Of a DNA stretch of 43,440 bases, positions 17,780 through 27,210 are shown piece by piece. Numbering within the stretch: position 1 is the stretch's first letter; each line of letters starts with the position of its first letter. Source of the DNA: Marinobacterium profundum (GTDB taxonomy: Bacteria > Pseudomonadota > Gammaproteobacteria > Pseudomonadales > Balneatricaceae); the NCBI RefSeq assembly GCF_001528745.1, contig NZ_BCNS01000157.1, forward strand, positions 1 through 43,440, read 5' to 3'. The translations under genes and the position numbers were made by a program. Below the pieces are notes generated by a model that was given only the letters and a program-made list of their open reading frames with translations, made no database searches and was not told where the DNA came from.

Positions 17780-18019
17780 TCACTTCAGGTCTGGTAGCTC
17801 AGAGCGCGACAGCCTGAGCGCTATACTGCGTGGCTTGCGTGGGGTGCGCTGTATCAGAGCCTTCTTTTCCAGTTCAACGACCATCCGGTGGACAGCGGGG
17901 GCTGAGACCTCGAAATATCGCTGCATGTCCTGCTCAGCAGGCGCATAGCCATTCACCTTGGTGTAGTAGTAGATAAACGCAAGGTACTGGCCTTGCTTGT
18001 CGGTATAGCTCACGGACAT
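17780..18019 (-). CDS. LexA-type winged-helix protein carried by IS630
   Basis: 79 residues: VSYTDKQGQYLAFIYYYTKV, then NGYAPAEQDMQRYFEVSAPA and VHRMVVELEKKALIQRTPRK. This is the LexA N-terminal DNA-binding domain (LexA_DNA_bind) with the recognition helix SAPAVHRMVVELEKK. There is no C-terminal peptidase domain, so it is a bare DNA-binding protein. AAAGG lies about seven bases before its ATG. It is transcribed divergently from the transposase with a 75-bp gap, an arrangement that suits a repressor of the transposase promoter; that role is inferred. The element ends enclose it, so it travels with the IS. Confidence 0.75.
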   Translation of the reverse strand: MSVSYTDKQGQYLAFIYYYTKVNGYAPAEQDMQRYFEVSAPAVHRMVVELEKKALIQRTPRKPRSIALRLSRSELPDLK

Positions 18020-18094
18020 GCTTTACCTTTCGGGGTCGACATCGGTCATTGACGGTGTTCTTCTTTGCCGGTTGTACCACCACAAGGACCCGTT

Positions 18095-19225
18095 GTGAAC
18101 ATCAAGTACCGTATCGACCTGACGTCAGAGGAACGTGAATACCTGCACGCCATCACCGCCAAAGGCAGCACCGGTGCCCGCACGATCAAGCGCGCCAACA
18201 TCTTGTTGATGGCTGATCAGCGCAAGCATACCGATCAGGCTATCGCCGATGCGTTGTCGGCTGGAACGGCCACGGTGTATCGCACCAAGCGCAACTTTGT
18301 CGAATACGGGCTGGAGAGCGCCCTAGCTGAGGGGAGTCAGCCGCGAGGCGCTCGGTTACTCAACGCGGTCGATGAAGCAAAGTTAATCGCACTGGCCTGC
18401 AGCAAGCCACCGCAAGGCTGTGCGCGCTGGACGCTCAGTTTATTGGGTGAACGGTTAGTCGCCCTGACTGACCTGGAAACCGTCTCTATCGAAACCATTC
18501 GCCGCCGCCTCAAAGAAAATGCGCTTAAACCCTGGCAGAAGAAGATGTGGTGCCTGCCAACGCTCGATGCAGACTTCATCGCGCAAATGGAGTCAGTGCT
18601 GGAGCTGTATGTCGAGCCCGCTGACGAGAAACGCCCGGTGGTCAACTTCGACGAAGCCATGAAACAGCTCGTCGCTGATACCCGTGATCCCGTACCGATG
18701 AAGCCAGGACAGCCTGCGCGACAGGACTACGAGTATTGCCGTAAAGGGATCGCGAACCTGTTTGTCTTTTTTGATCGCCACCGGGGATGGCGGAAAGTGA
18801 AGCCAACGCAGCAAAAGCGCTGCATCGACTTTGCCGCGTGCATGCGCGACCTGGTGGACATTCATTACCCCGAGGCTGAGGTCATCCGGGTGGTCATGGA
18901 TAACCTGTCGACGCACAAAGCCGCCTCACTTTACAAGGCATTTCCGGCAGCAGAAGCCCGGCGTATCCTGCGCCGGCTCGAGTTCCATTACACGCCCAAA
19001 CACGCCAGTTGGCTGAATATGGTCGAGATCGAAATCGGAAACATGAACCAACAGTGTCTGGATCGACGCATTCCGGACTGGGATACCCTGGCGCAAGAAC
19101 TCGCGGCCTGGGAAACACGAAGAAACGAGGCCAAGGCCAGCATCAACTGGATGTTCAAGGTGGAAGATGCCAGACGCAAGCTGGGTCGAGCCTACAATGA
19201 ACTCAACCCATCAAACGCCCTGTGA
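18095..19225 (+). CDS. IS630-family DDE transposase
   Basis: 376 residues from GTG 18095, chosen because AAGGA lies six bases before it; a TTG ten codons upstream has no such site. The N-terminal double HTH is seen at ARTIKRANILLMADQRKHTD and QAIADALSAGTATVYRTKRN. A second HTH-like segment is ETVSIETIRRRLKENALKPW. The DDE residues are in VVNFDEAMKQL, VIRVVMDNLSTHKA and YTPKHASWLNMVEIEIG. All are intact, so the element may be mobile. The gene ends five bases before the right terminus. Confidence 0.92.
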   Translation: MNIKYRIDLTSEEREYLHAITAKGSTGARTIKRANILLMADQRKHTDQAIADALSAGTATVYRTKRNFVEYGLESALAEGSQPRGARLLNAVDEAKLIALACSKPPQGCARWTLSLLGERLVALTDLETVSIETIRRRLKENALKPWQKKMWCLPTLDADFIAQMESVLELYVEPADEKRPVVNFDEAMKQLVADTRDPVPMKPGQPARQDYEYCRKGIANLFVFFDRHRGWRKVKPTQQKRCIDFAACMRDLVDIHYPEAEVIRVVMDNLSTHKAASLYKAFPAAEARRILRRLEFHYTPKHASWLNMVEIEIGNMNQQCLDRRIPDWDTLAQELAAWETRRNEAKASINWMFKVEDARRKLGRAYNELNPSNAL

Positions 19226-20147
19226 AACAGTACTAGTGGATGAAAAGTCCGGCGGCAAGCTGAAAATCGAGGTTTACCATTCAGGATCCCTCGGCCTCAA
19301 GGAAACCGATATGATGCGGATCATGAAGGCAGGACTAGTCGACATGGCCTTCCTCTACGGCGAATACTACAACCGCGATGCGCCTGCACTGCCGGCGATC
19401 TACGCCCAAGGCGCCATCACTGAAGGTAGCCAACATCTTGAGGTACTGCCTACCCTGCGCGACCTCTATAGCGAGGCCTACGCAAAATGGGGCATCCACA
19501 GCGTGGGTGGCGTTGTTGCACCAGTTTTCGATGTAGGCTTGCATTGCAAGGATCCAGTCAACTCCCTTGCACAACTGCAGGACAAAAAAGTCCGCGTATG
19601 GTCCAGCCATCTAGTCGATACCTTCAAGCATCTCGGTATCAGCGCCCAGGTGATTCCGCAAAGCGATATGTACCTAGCGCTGCAGACCGGCGTCGTCGAC
19701 TGCGCCTACTACCTTTCTACTGTTGCTAAAACCGTCTCGCTACAGGAAGTCACAAAGTATGAGGCCTACCTGCATCCCTGGGCAGCCTCGCCCTGGATCT
19801 TCGGTGTTAGTGACAAAACTTGGCAACGCCTGAGCCCGGAGCATCGCACTATTCTGCAGTTGGCTGGCGAAGAGGTTTGGGCTGAAACCCGCGACTTGGC
19901 CGTAGATCCGGAGCGTGAACGCCTGGCTCGGTCTGAGCGTGAAGCATTAGGTATCACCATGCTGCCGGCCTTCAGCACAAATGACGTAAAAATCTTTGTT
20001 AGCGCCGCCAACCGTGCATGGGAAGAAATGGCCGAACGTGCCGGCCCCGAAGGCCTCGATTACTACCGTACCGTATCCGGCATAACCCACCACTGATCCG
20101 AACCCCATTGCGCCGGGCCTTGGCCCGGCCATTTCCAGGTACAGCTT

Positions 20148-20636
20148 ATGTCCATGCTTACGACGCTGATCGACCGCCTGGCCCGGATGCTGTTCATCCT
20201 TGGCGTGCTGGCAGGCATCCTGATGACGGTGCTGATCTTCACCAGCACCCTACTGCGTTACCTGATTGGCCACCCGATTGGATTCTCCGACGAACTGGCT
20301 GGGCTGATGTTCGTCACCCTGGCCTTTACCACCATCCCTCATGTGCTGAATCAGAACCGGCATATAGGACTGGACCTGTTTACCGGCATGCTGTCCCACA
20401 CAGCGCAACTCTATGTGCAATGGCTGGCTGCTCTGATCTTTATTGCTTTCGCACTGATCCTTGCCTGGGAGTCCTGGCAATTCATGACATTTTCCCACCA
20501 GATCAGCGCTCGCTCTGATATCAGTGGTCTGCTGCTCTGGCCCTGGATGGCGATCATGCCATTTTCGATGGTGCTAACCATCCTGATTCAACTTAAAAAC
20601 ACCTTTAACCAAAGTACTAGGGAGACACCCCTATGA
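20148..20636 (+). CDS. dctQ: TRAP transporter small membrane subunit (DctQ)
   Basis: 162 residues with four hydrophobic helices. The first (RLARMLFILGVLAGILMTVL) precedes the DctQ motif FTSTLLRYLIGHPIGFSDEL; LMFVTLAFTTIPHVLNQNRH-IGLDLF follows. The last helix is SGLLLWPWMAIMPFSMVLTI. It pairs with the large subunit in the inner membrane and passes substrate from the periplasmic DctP. Its stop overlaps the dctM start by four bases (ATGA), showing translational coupling. The upstream dctP is disrupted by the IS630 element, so transcription may also be affected. Confidence 0.9.
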   Translation: MSMLTTLIDRLARMLFILGVLAGILMTVLIFTSTLLRYLIGHPIGFSDELAGLMFVTLAFTTIPHVLNQNRHIGLDLFTGMLSHTAQLYVQWLAALIFIAFALILAWESWQFMTFSHQISARSDISGLLLWPWMAIMPFSMVLTILIQLKNTFNQSTRETPL

Positions 20637-21925
20637 GCTGGATTATTCTGGGTTCCAGCCTGATCATCTTGCTAGGCACTGGCGCCCTGCTGGGTGCCGC
20701 ACTGGGGTTGACCGGCTTTATACTGTTACATTTCCAGGCAGGCGGCGCCAGCTCGTTGGCAGTCAATGCGGCCTGGAACCTTCTGACCGAATTTACCCTT
20801 AGCGCCGTACCGCTGTTTATCTTTCTCGGTGATATTTTGCTGGCCAGCGGCGTGTCGACGCGGGTTTACAACGGGCTTGCACCACTGTTTCGCTGCGTGC
20901 CGGGCCAGCTACTGCATACCAACATCGCCGTCTGCACCCTGTTTGGGGCCGTCAGCGGCTCAAGCACATCCACGGCCGCTGCAATCGGCTCAGTCGGCTA
21001 CCCGGAGCTGAGCCGACGCGGTTATGACCCTGCCATGGTGGTCGGCACCTTGGCCGCCGGCGGAACACTCGGCCTGTTGATTCCGCCAAGCCTTTCACTG
21101 CTAATCTATGGTGCGACCCAGGATGTATCGATCGGCAAACTGTTCCTCGCAGGACTCGTACCCGGCGTAATGATTGCACTGGGATTCTTTTGCTGGATCC
21201 TACTACGCTCGCGTATCGGCAGCAGGGTCACGCCGCTGGAACAAGATACCTTCAGCTGGCTGGATGCCGGACGCGGCCTGCTGCAAGTCTGGCCCCTACC
21301 GATCCTGATTTTTTTCGTGCTTGGCACCATCTATATGGGCATCGCGACCCCCACGGAAGCAGCTGCCTTGGGCGTAGCCGCCTCGATCGGCCTAGGTTTG
21401 ACATGGGGCGACTTGACCTTGCCCAAGCTCTGGCTTGCCTTCCAGCGCGCCGCCATGATGTTCAGCTCCATCGCCCTAATCCTGGTTGGCACTGTAATCC
21501 TGGCCCAGGCAGTAAGCCTGCTTGGCCTCCCCCGTACAGCCGTCGACATGATCTCGACACTTGGTTTTGATCGCTACGGCGTATTGGTGATGGTCGTACT
21601 GATTTATCTGGTGCTGGGCTGCTTCTTCGATGGTATCTCGCTGCTACTAATGACACTACCGATCACCTTCCCGATGGTAACCAGCCTTGGCTTCGACCCA
21701 GTCTGGTTCGGCGTTATCGTCACCCTGCTGATGGAGGTCGGCATGATTACTCCACCGATAGGGTTGAATCTGTTCGTGCTTACCTCGATCACCAACAACG
21801 AGGTCAATATCGCCGAAGCCGCCAAAGCCTCGGTGCCCTACTGGCTTATATTACTTGGGGCAGTGGGTTTACTGACGCTGTTTCCGGTAATAGTGTTGTG
21901 GTTGCCTGATATGGTTTTGAATTGA
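20633..21925 (+). CDS. dctM: TRAP transporter large permease (DctM)
   Basis: 430 residues with about 12 helices. DctM motifs are clear: LLTEFTLSAVPLFIFLGDIL, then FGAVSGSSTSTAAAIGSVGY and GTLAAGGTLGLLIPPSLSLL. GIATPTEAAALGV comes next, then FFDGISLLLMTLPITFPMV and EVGMITPPIGLNLFVLTSI near the end. It is the Na+-coupled transport channel of the tripartite system. It is the last gene of the dctPQM operon. Closest context is the N-carbamoylsarcosine-amidase-like gene upstream in the same direction. Confidence 0.92.
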   Translation: MSWIILGSSLIILLGTGALLGAALGLTGFILLHFQAGGASSLAVNAAWNLLTEFTLSAVPLFIFLGDILLASGVSTRVYNGLAPLFRCVPGQLLHTNIAVCTLFGAVSGSSTSTAAAIGSVGYPELSRRGYDPAMVVGTLAAGGTLGLLIPPSLSLLIYGATQDVSIGKLFLAGLVPGVMIALGFFCWILLRSRIGSRVTPLEQDTFSWLDAGRGLLQVWPLPILIFFVLGTIYMGIATPTEAAALGVAASIGLGLTWGDLTLPKLWLAFQRAAMMFSSIALILVGTVILAQAVSLLGLPRTAVDMISTLGFDRYGVLVMVVLIYLVLGCFFDGISLLLMTLPITFPMVTSLGFDPVWFGVIVTLLMEVGMITPPIGLNLFVLTSITNNEVNIAEAAKASVPYWLILLGAVGLLTLFPVIVLWLPDMVLN

Positions 21926-22539
21926 GAGGAACCTGCCCTTAGCGCAACCCCAGTTAAGCCATAGCGCCTCAGCCTTGCTGCCGAACCATAAACTTCTATG
22001 GTTTTGGCTGGGTATTGCGTGGCTTGGACAAACCTTCTCGGTGATTGAAGATTCATCGTGCGACCAACGACAACACATCCTGCGATAGTGGAATAGCTAT
22101 ACCACCAACCAGTGACTGGAGTAACCTCGCCCCAGAAGTAGGAAGTCCTCTTCGTGCAGGCGGTCGAGGTGCTCCATTCACCCTCTAATATGCTGTGCCA
22201 CAATGTGTCGCCACGCCTTATCAGTGCCCCCCTCGAAGTGGCACCTTGCATATAACTCATCCGAAAACCGTAGCGTTCCAATATGCGAATTCAGGTATCA
22301 GCGAAACAAAAATTCGGAAGGGTGTATGTACTGAGTGACTTCAAATTACAGCGTGGAGAACGCTCGGAGCGTCCCTTGCAGCGGATACCCTTTCAGCTTT
22401 TTTCTCAAGAGCCCTGAAACTGTTGCCCGAGACCGAGTAACGTGAACCATGCTGACTAAAAGGCACCTCGAAAAACCTCGCAGGCCCGCAGTACCCTTGA
22501 GTTAAATTCATTGCGTCTGATACAGCGATGGACTGACAC
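21926..22539. other. Stretch without a supported gene after dctM
   Basis: An AT-rich hairpin AACCATA AACTTC TATGGTT followed by TT (21984-22005) may end the dctPQM transcript. A 147-codon minus-strand frame (21838-22281) overlaps the end of dctM; its sequence is not one I recognise and it lacks a clear ribosome site. The remainder to 22539 shows nothing identifiable. Confidence 0.35.
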
Positions 22540-22540
22540 C

Positions 22541-23290
22541 GATGAAAAACCACACAGTGCCCTCAAAACCGATTTGTTTGCCGTCGACCAGCACCGGGAG
22601 AATAATTATCGCCTGGTTGATCCGCTGGTGGAGATCAATCTGCACATCGACTTTTTCCCCTGGCGGCAATCGTTGGTCAAGTTGCGCCCTGCAGAGTGGC
22701 CGGCCTCCCTTCTAGACGGCGAACACGGTGGTGCGTGTTCTGGTGTTCAAACTGCGATACAACCTGTCTGACGCGAAGATTGATGATGCAGGCACCAAAG
22801 CTTTGTTTGATGGTGTAGTGAACCAACTGATGCGCAGGAGCTATATTGCGAGCGGCGGTCAGATCATCGATGCGACGCTTGCCCCTGCCCAAGCAGCGTA
22901 TTCGCAGTCATGAAAAGACATCATCAAGCAGCAGGCCACGCCCGTCGACTGGAAGCAGGCCCAGCGCAGTCAGAAAGACCTGGATGCCACCTGGACCAAA
23001 AGCATGGCAAGCGCCATTTCGGCTACAAGGTGTCAGATAAAGCCTGAACTAATCACGTTATAAGGTGATTCGCTCAATTGAGACCGGCACCGCTTCCGTG
23101 CATGACAACCGCCGCTGCGACCAGGTAATTGCCCTTTATAACACCAGCCCGAATGTCTACTCCGATCGCGGCCATGACTGCTAGGCTTCGCGGCAATCGC
23201 CCTAAAATACAACGCAATGGGGCGCACGCCCACTGTCCGACGGCCAAAAACGTCACAACCATCGGCTTGATTCGGCCAACGAATAGGCAT
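22541..23290 (+). pseudogene. IS5-family transposase, heavily decayed
   Basis: Pieces of one transposase lie in order across several frames. They are KTDLFAVDQHRENNYRLVDP with LVEINLHIDF, MVRVLVFKLRYNLSDAKI, and ALFDGVVNQLMRRSYIASGG with QIIDATLAPA (first Asp). TPVDWKQAQRSQKDLDATWT, HGKRHFGYKVSDKA, KVIRSIETGTASVHDNRR and SPNVYSDRGHD (second Asp) follow. The last piece is PKIQRNGAHAHCPTAKN. At least four frame changes, in-frame stops and an internal deletion are visible. This is a different IS5 subgroup from the copy at the window start. Confidence 0.72.
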
Positions 23291-23823
23291 CGATCCGAAG
23301 AAACAAACCTTCTTTCCTCGAGGAATTCATCTAATGCCTTCGCTCAACCGAGCGCCAACGCTAGTCGGTTAACGCCACTTCATTACCCATAAAACAGTCC
23401 AAAAAAACCTTATCGCCGATATAGAGTTAACGACATCGTGGCATCGTTCTAGGCCTTGCCGCAGCGCCTTTCTAAAGCCCGCCCACGCGCCGATGTGGGC
23501 CCTGGTAGAACGCCGACAGAGCAGTTTCTCGGTCACCGACAGGAACCAACTGGTGTCAAGCAACTCCATTTTAAGCTCACTCACGCAGCGACCTTCTTCG
23601 CTCAGGCTCTCACCGCCCTTCCGCAACTCATCATCACGAGGTCACTCCGGCTCCCCAACGGGTGAAAGGCCCTCTGGGCCGCCATCAAAAAACTGACCGG
23701 ATAGATAATTCGACACCTTCCCCCACGCAAAAAAAGGCCCCGAACGAGTCGAGGCATAAAAAGGATACAGTAAATGGGACCGGCCGGTATTTGCACCATC
23801 CCTAGATCAGGATTCTGGTCGGC
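23291..23823. other. Stretch without a supported gene before the NCS1 permease end
   Basis: No product, RNA or terminal repeat could be recognised. An 85-codon minus-strand frame (23369-23626) has no ribosome site or known motif and is not called. This looks like more insertion debris. Confidence 0.35.
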
Positions 23824-25341
23824 TTATGAAACCTCCTCGTTGCCATTCAGCGCCAGCTGCTCGGTCTTAATCCGCCGAAAGCCACCAGAGGCCGGATCAT
23901 GCACCCAGTTAACGCCAACGCTGGTCGCCAGATAATGGTCGCCGTCAACTGCGCGAACTTCGGCCTGAGGATGCTGTTTTAGTACCCAGAATTTCATCAG
24001 CAAGTAATAGAACACCAGGCCGGCGGCAAAACCAACGACAAACGCCCAGCTTCCAGAGAAAAAGGCCAGCCCGCCAGCAAGGGCCCAGGCAAGAATGCCC
24101 GCCAGGTTGAAACCACTGCTGTAGCGGTACTGACCCTCGGCCCGATAGAGTTCCGGCACATTGAGACGGCGACGACGGATCAGATAGTAGTCTGCGATCA
24201 TTATGCCGCCGATGGCCGATAGAAAGGCTCCATAGGAAAACAGGAAAGCAAAGAGATTATCGAGAATGACCCAGGGCATTGCCAGAGTGCCAATAATTCC
24301 GGTAAGCAGCACCGCCACCGGGTACTTTATGTAGGGTGCACCGGCATTGACAAAGGTCAAGGCCGCCGGAATCAGGTTGGCCGCGTTGTTGGTTGACCAC
24401 TGTGCCAGTAGTACCAACGCCAGCAGCACTATTAGACTCAGTCCCTCACTCTGTCCCTGGATCACATTGATCGGATTCCAGTCACCAGCGGCGATAAAGG
24501 ATGCGGCGCCAATCACCGCGATCCAGGTCTGAGTCAGCGGCAGTGCAATCAGCTGGGCCACAAAGATGTTTTTGTTACGCCGAACAAAAACCCGCGCCCC
24601 CGATTCGGTTTTCACATAGCGGGTAATATTCGGAATATCGATAGCCAGGGTCGACCAGAAGGCCACATTGGCTAGGAACAGCGTCAGCGGCGCGATCTCT
24701 TGCTCGCCGACGAAGGTCCAGATATTGATGCCCTGGGTGTTGGCCAGTACATCCAGGGTGAAATACATCCACACAGAGATCGCCATGATGGCCGGTGCTG
24801 CAATGGATGCCAGCACTTCAACGGCCTTGATACCCAGCGCGGTATTCCCAATCTGCACCAGCGCAAACACGAGATACCATAGAGGCCAGCTGGAGAATCC
24901 ACTCAGGTATTCGACAATGCCGTTAAGCGCCAGCGCGCCAAGGTACGTCTGGATACCAAACCAGATCGCTGCGATCAGGCCACGGAATATCGACGGCAGA
25001 TGTGTACCGTAGATGCCGAAGGGAGCACGCAGGTAAACCGAAAACGACAGGCCGTGTTCGGTGCCAATATCGGCGGTTAGCGTCATCAGTAACGCCAGCA
25101 CCAGGTTGGCAACCAGGATAATGCCGACCACCTGTGGTAGCGGTAGGCCGGCGACACCGTTGGCGCCAAGCTGAAAGGTCGCGATAATCACCGCGATACC
25201 AATCCATATCCAGACAAACCCCAGCGCGCCGATGGGGCGCTGCTGTATGCTGACCGGCAAAATGGATTCTTCGAGCAAATGATTGACTGCGGCGGACTCG
25301 AGACGAGCGCCAGCCACAGCCGATGATGTATCGGAAGTCAT
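23824..25341 (-). CDS. NCS1-family permease (hydantoin/allantoin type)
   Basis: 505 residues, about 12 helices. The N-terminus carries PVSIQQRPIGALGFVWIWIG, then ATFQLGANGVAGLPLPQVVG. GTHLPSIFRGLIAAIWFGIQ is the Mhp1-like helix 3 with its substrate-stacking Trp. ALTFVNAGAP and GGIMIADYYLIRRRRLNVPE are the usual NCS1 helix 8-10 signatures, and there is a long C-terminal tail. It is longer than CodB and closer in layout to PucI/Mhp1 carriers of allantoin or hydantoins. It is the third gene of hyuA-hyuB-permease on the minus strand, 74 bp after hyuB. That makes import of the ring compound that HyuAB opens, such as N-methylhydantoin or a relative, the likely job. Confidence 0.88.
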   Translation of the reverse strand: MTSDTSSAVAGARLESAAVNHLLEESILPVSIQQRPIGALGFVWIWIGIAVIIATFQLGANGVAGLPLPQVVGIILVANLVLALLMTLTADIGTEHGLSFSVYLRAPFGIYGTHLPSIFRGLIAAIWFGIQTYLGALALNGIVEYLSGFSSWPLWYLVFALVQIGNTALGIKAVEVLASIAAPAIMAISVWMYFTLDVLANTQGINIWTFVGEQEIAPLTLFLANVAFWSTLAIDIPNITRYVKTESGARVFVRRNKNIFVAQLIALPLTQTWIAVIGAASFIAAGDWNPINVIQGQSEGLSLIVLLALVLLAQWSTNNAANLIPAALTFVNAGAPYIKYPVAVLLTGIIGTLAMPWVILDNLFAFLFSYGAFLSAIGGIMIADYYLIRRRRLNVPELYRAEGQYRYSSGFNLAGILAWALAGGLAFFSGSWAFVVGFAAGLVFYYLLMKFWVLKQHPQAEVRAVDGDHYLATSVGVNWVHDPASGGFRRIKTEQLALNGNEEVS

Positions 25342-25415
25342 AATAGGGTACCCTATTGATGTAGTAATCGAACGGGTGGGAGCGGACGGCGTCCGCTCCC
25401 GGATTGAAGCCTGCG

Positions 25416-27194
25416 TTAGGCCGAGATAGCCTGGCGTTGTCGCATTTCTGAACGACGGCGCTGGGTTGCATCCGCATCGATCACTACCGCTTCGCTGAGC
25501 ACCACACCATAGATGTCACGGGCATGCTCTAGACTGCAGAAGTCATCTAGTACGTCCTCGCGAACCTGCTCTGGCGTGCGCTCCAGCGGGTCACCGTAGC
25601 CGCCGCCGCAGGGCGAATAGTAGGCCATCACATCGCCGGCCTGAGTGGCGTAACCGGAAAACTTGGACGGCATCAGAGTACGCTCATCGGGGTTGGCCGC
25701 GTTGTAGATCTCGGTTCTGCCCACCGCGCCATCAGTGCCACCGAAGATGCCCCAGGGCACATCGTAATGGCGTTCACTCTCATGGGTAATAAAACCTGGC
25801 GTTAAAACGCGTTGCGCCTTAACCACCCCTATACCACCGCGGTGCTTGCCTGCTCCCGGCATGACATCGTCACGCAGTTCGTAACGATCGCAGATCATCG
25901 GCAGATGCATGCCCAGGTCTTCAATCGGGTTGTTGCGCGTATTTGCCATCAGGTTGTCAATGCAGTCCGGGCCATCCGAACGTGGCCGCCCGCCATAGGC
26001 GCCTTCATTGACCTCAAGAAACACCCAGTAGTCGCCGCCCTCCTTCAGGCCCGAATAGGACGCAAAAGAGATTGACGCCGAGCTACCTGCAATCACACGC
26101 TCCGGCAGCACCGGTGCCAGGGCACGGATGATCAGATCGATCATACGATTGCACTGGGTAAAGCGTGCCTCAGCCGCTGCCGGGAATATCGGATTAAAGA
26201 TGGACCCCTTGGGCGCTACCACCTTGATGGGCCGGAACGATCCCTCATTCGACGGCACCGGCGTTTCCAGTGTGTAGCTATCGAGCAAAAGCATACGAAA
26301 GGCTGCGTAAGCCGCCACCTTACAGGAGCCTTCAAAGGGTACGTTGTAAGCAGTTGGCGTCTGGTCGGCGGAGCCGGTCAGGTCGACCGTGACTGAATCC
26401 CCCGCCACCGTTACCGTGACAACCACCGGCAATCGGGTTTCACGATTGCGGCCATCATCATCGAGGAACCCCTCTGCGCGATAATCACCGTCCGGAATCG
26501 CTGCAATACGCTGCCGTAGCATGGTTTCGGAATAGTCGATTAACTGCTCGATCGCCGCGAAGGCGGTGTCTTTGCCATAACGCGTCAGCAGCTCCTTGAA
26601 TCGTTTTACACCTAACTGCGCAGAGGCGACCTGGGCCTCGATATCCCGTATCAGCTGCGTCGAGGCACGGCTGTTATGGGTGATCATTTGCGCAAGACCC
26701 TCATTACGCTTGCCCTTTTCGTACAGTTTGATGCCAGCGAGCAGCATGCCTTCGGCATAGACATCGGCGACATCAATGATCAGCCCCGGTGTAGCCGCAC
26801 CGATATCGATATGGTGGGCGGTATTGCCCGCAAAGGCGATCAGTTCACCTTCGTGGAAAATTGGAATGATCACGGCCAGATCCGGGCTGTGGCTTGAGCC
26901 GTAGTAAGGGTGGTTGTGCACCACAACATCACCTTCATGCCATTCGCCACCCTGCAGGGTCTGTTCAATACCCCGCAGGTAGGCCGGGATTGAACCGATA
27001 TGCATTGGCGTCGATTCTGATTCACAGATCGTCTGGTAATTCAGGTCAAACAGCCCGGCCCCCAGGTCCTGGGATTCACGTATGATCGACGAGAACGACA
27101 TGCGGTACAGCACATGCCCCATCTCTTCGGCGATGGTATCGAGCGCCCCGCTGATCACCTGCAGGGTGATCGGGTCAACTTTAATAGTGTTCAT
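25416..27194 (-). CDS. hyuB: Hydantoinase B / N-methylhydantoinase beta subunit
   Basis: 592 residues from ATG 27194 (MNTIKVDPITLQVISGALDT), with GAGG close before it; an in-frame start 13 codons upstream overlaps hyuA. HyuB-family marks: EEMGHVLYRMSFSSIIRESQ, DLGAGLFD, then GDVVVHNHPYYGSSHSPDLA and GNTAHHIDIGA. MLAGIKLYEKGK, SGSADQTPTAYNVPFEG and a glycine-rich end (PGAGKHRGGIG, SPCGGGYGDPLERTP) complete the pattern. With HyuA it forms the ATP-dependent hydrolase that opens N-methylhydantoin (or 5-oxoproline-like rings). Its start is 17 bp after the hyuA stop, so the two are co-transcribed. Confidence 0.9.
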   Translation of the reverse strand: MNTIKVDPITLQVISGALDTIAEEMGHVLYRMSFSSIIRESQDLGAGLFDLNYQTICESESTPMHIGSIPAYLRGIEQTLQGGEWHEGDVVVHNHPYYGSSHSPDLAVIIPIFHEGELIAFAGNTAHHIDIGAATPGLIIDVADVYAEGMLLAGIKLYEKGKRNEGLAQMITHNSRASTQLIRDIEAQVASAQLGVKRFKELLTRYGKDTAFAAIEQLIDYSETMLRQRIAAIPDGDYRAEGFLDDDGRNRETRLPVVVTVTVAGDSVTVDLTGSADQTPTAYNVPFEGSCKVAAYAAFRMLLLDSYTLETPVPSNEGSFRPIKVVAPKGSIFNPIFPAAAEARFTQCNRMIDLIIRALAPVLPERVIAGSSASISFASYSGLKEGGDYWVFLEVNEGAYGGRPRSDGPDCIDNLMANTRNNPIEDLGMHLPMICDRYELRDDVMPGAGKHRGGIGVVKAQRVLTPGFITHESERHYDVPWGIFGGTDGAVGRTEIYNAANPDERTLMPSKFSGYATQAGDVMAYYSPCGGGYGDPLERTPEQVREDVLDDFCSLEHARDIYGVVLSEAVVIDADATQRRRSEMRQRQAISA

Positions 27195-27210
27195 GGCCTC
27201 GTCCTCGCAT

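Larger units (their letters stand above)
17704..19230 (+). mobile_element. IS630-family element with a passenger gene
   Basis: The terminal repeats CCGTTTCACAGGG (left) and the complement of CTGTTTCACAGGG (right) differ at one base. Both ends are flanked by TA (17702-17703 and 19231-19232), the IS630 target duplication. The rebuilt target CTAGTACTAG is a perfect palindrome. The 1527-bp element holds a transposase gene and, unusually, a divergent 79-residue LexA-like gene. Confidence 0.93.
17551..20096 (+). pseudogene. dctP: TRAP transporter substrate-binding protein (DctP), split by IS630
   Basis: The 5' exon-like part (17551-17703) has AAGGA before ATG, a signal peptide STVIRTLLLASLLALMPIAH followed by AN, then RLKLHSSIAQTRPEAQQVEH. 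It breaks after HFARLV. The rest (19233-20096) continues LVDEKSGGKLKIEVYHSGSL, with the DctP arginine region VRVWSSHLVDTFKHL, VIPQSDMYLALQTGVVDCAY, and the end GLDYYRTVSGITHH. Joined without the element and one TA copy, the frame is perfect: 338 residues, the normal length. As it stands the periplasmic receptor cannot be made whole, so the dctPQM importer should be inactive unless the IS leaves. Substrate unknown; the neighbouring amidase suggests a carbamoylated or small organic compound. Confidence 0.9.

Noticed and set aside
21838..22281. 147-codon minus-strand frame after dctM
   Set aside because: Overlaps dctM, has no recognisable family or ribosome site; left as undetermined rather than called.
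23369..23626. 85-codon minus-strand frame
   Set aside because: No homology recognised, no ribosome site, and it lies in decayed insertion DNA.
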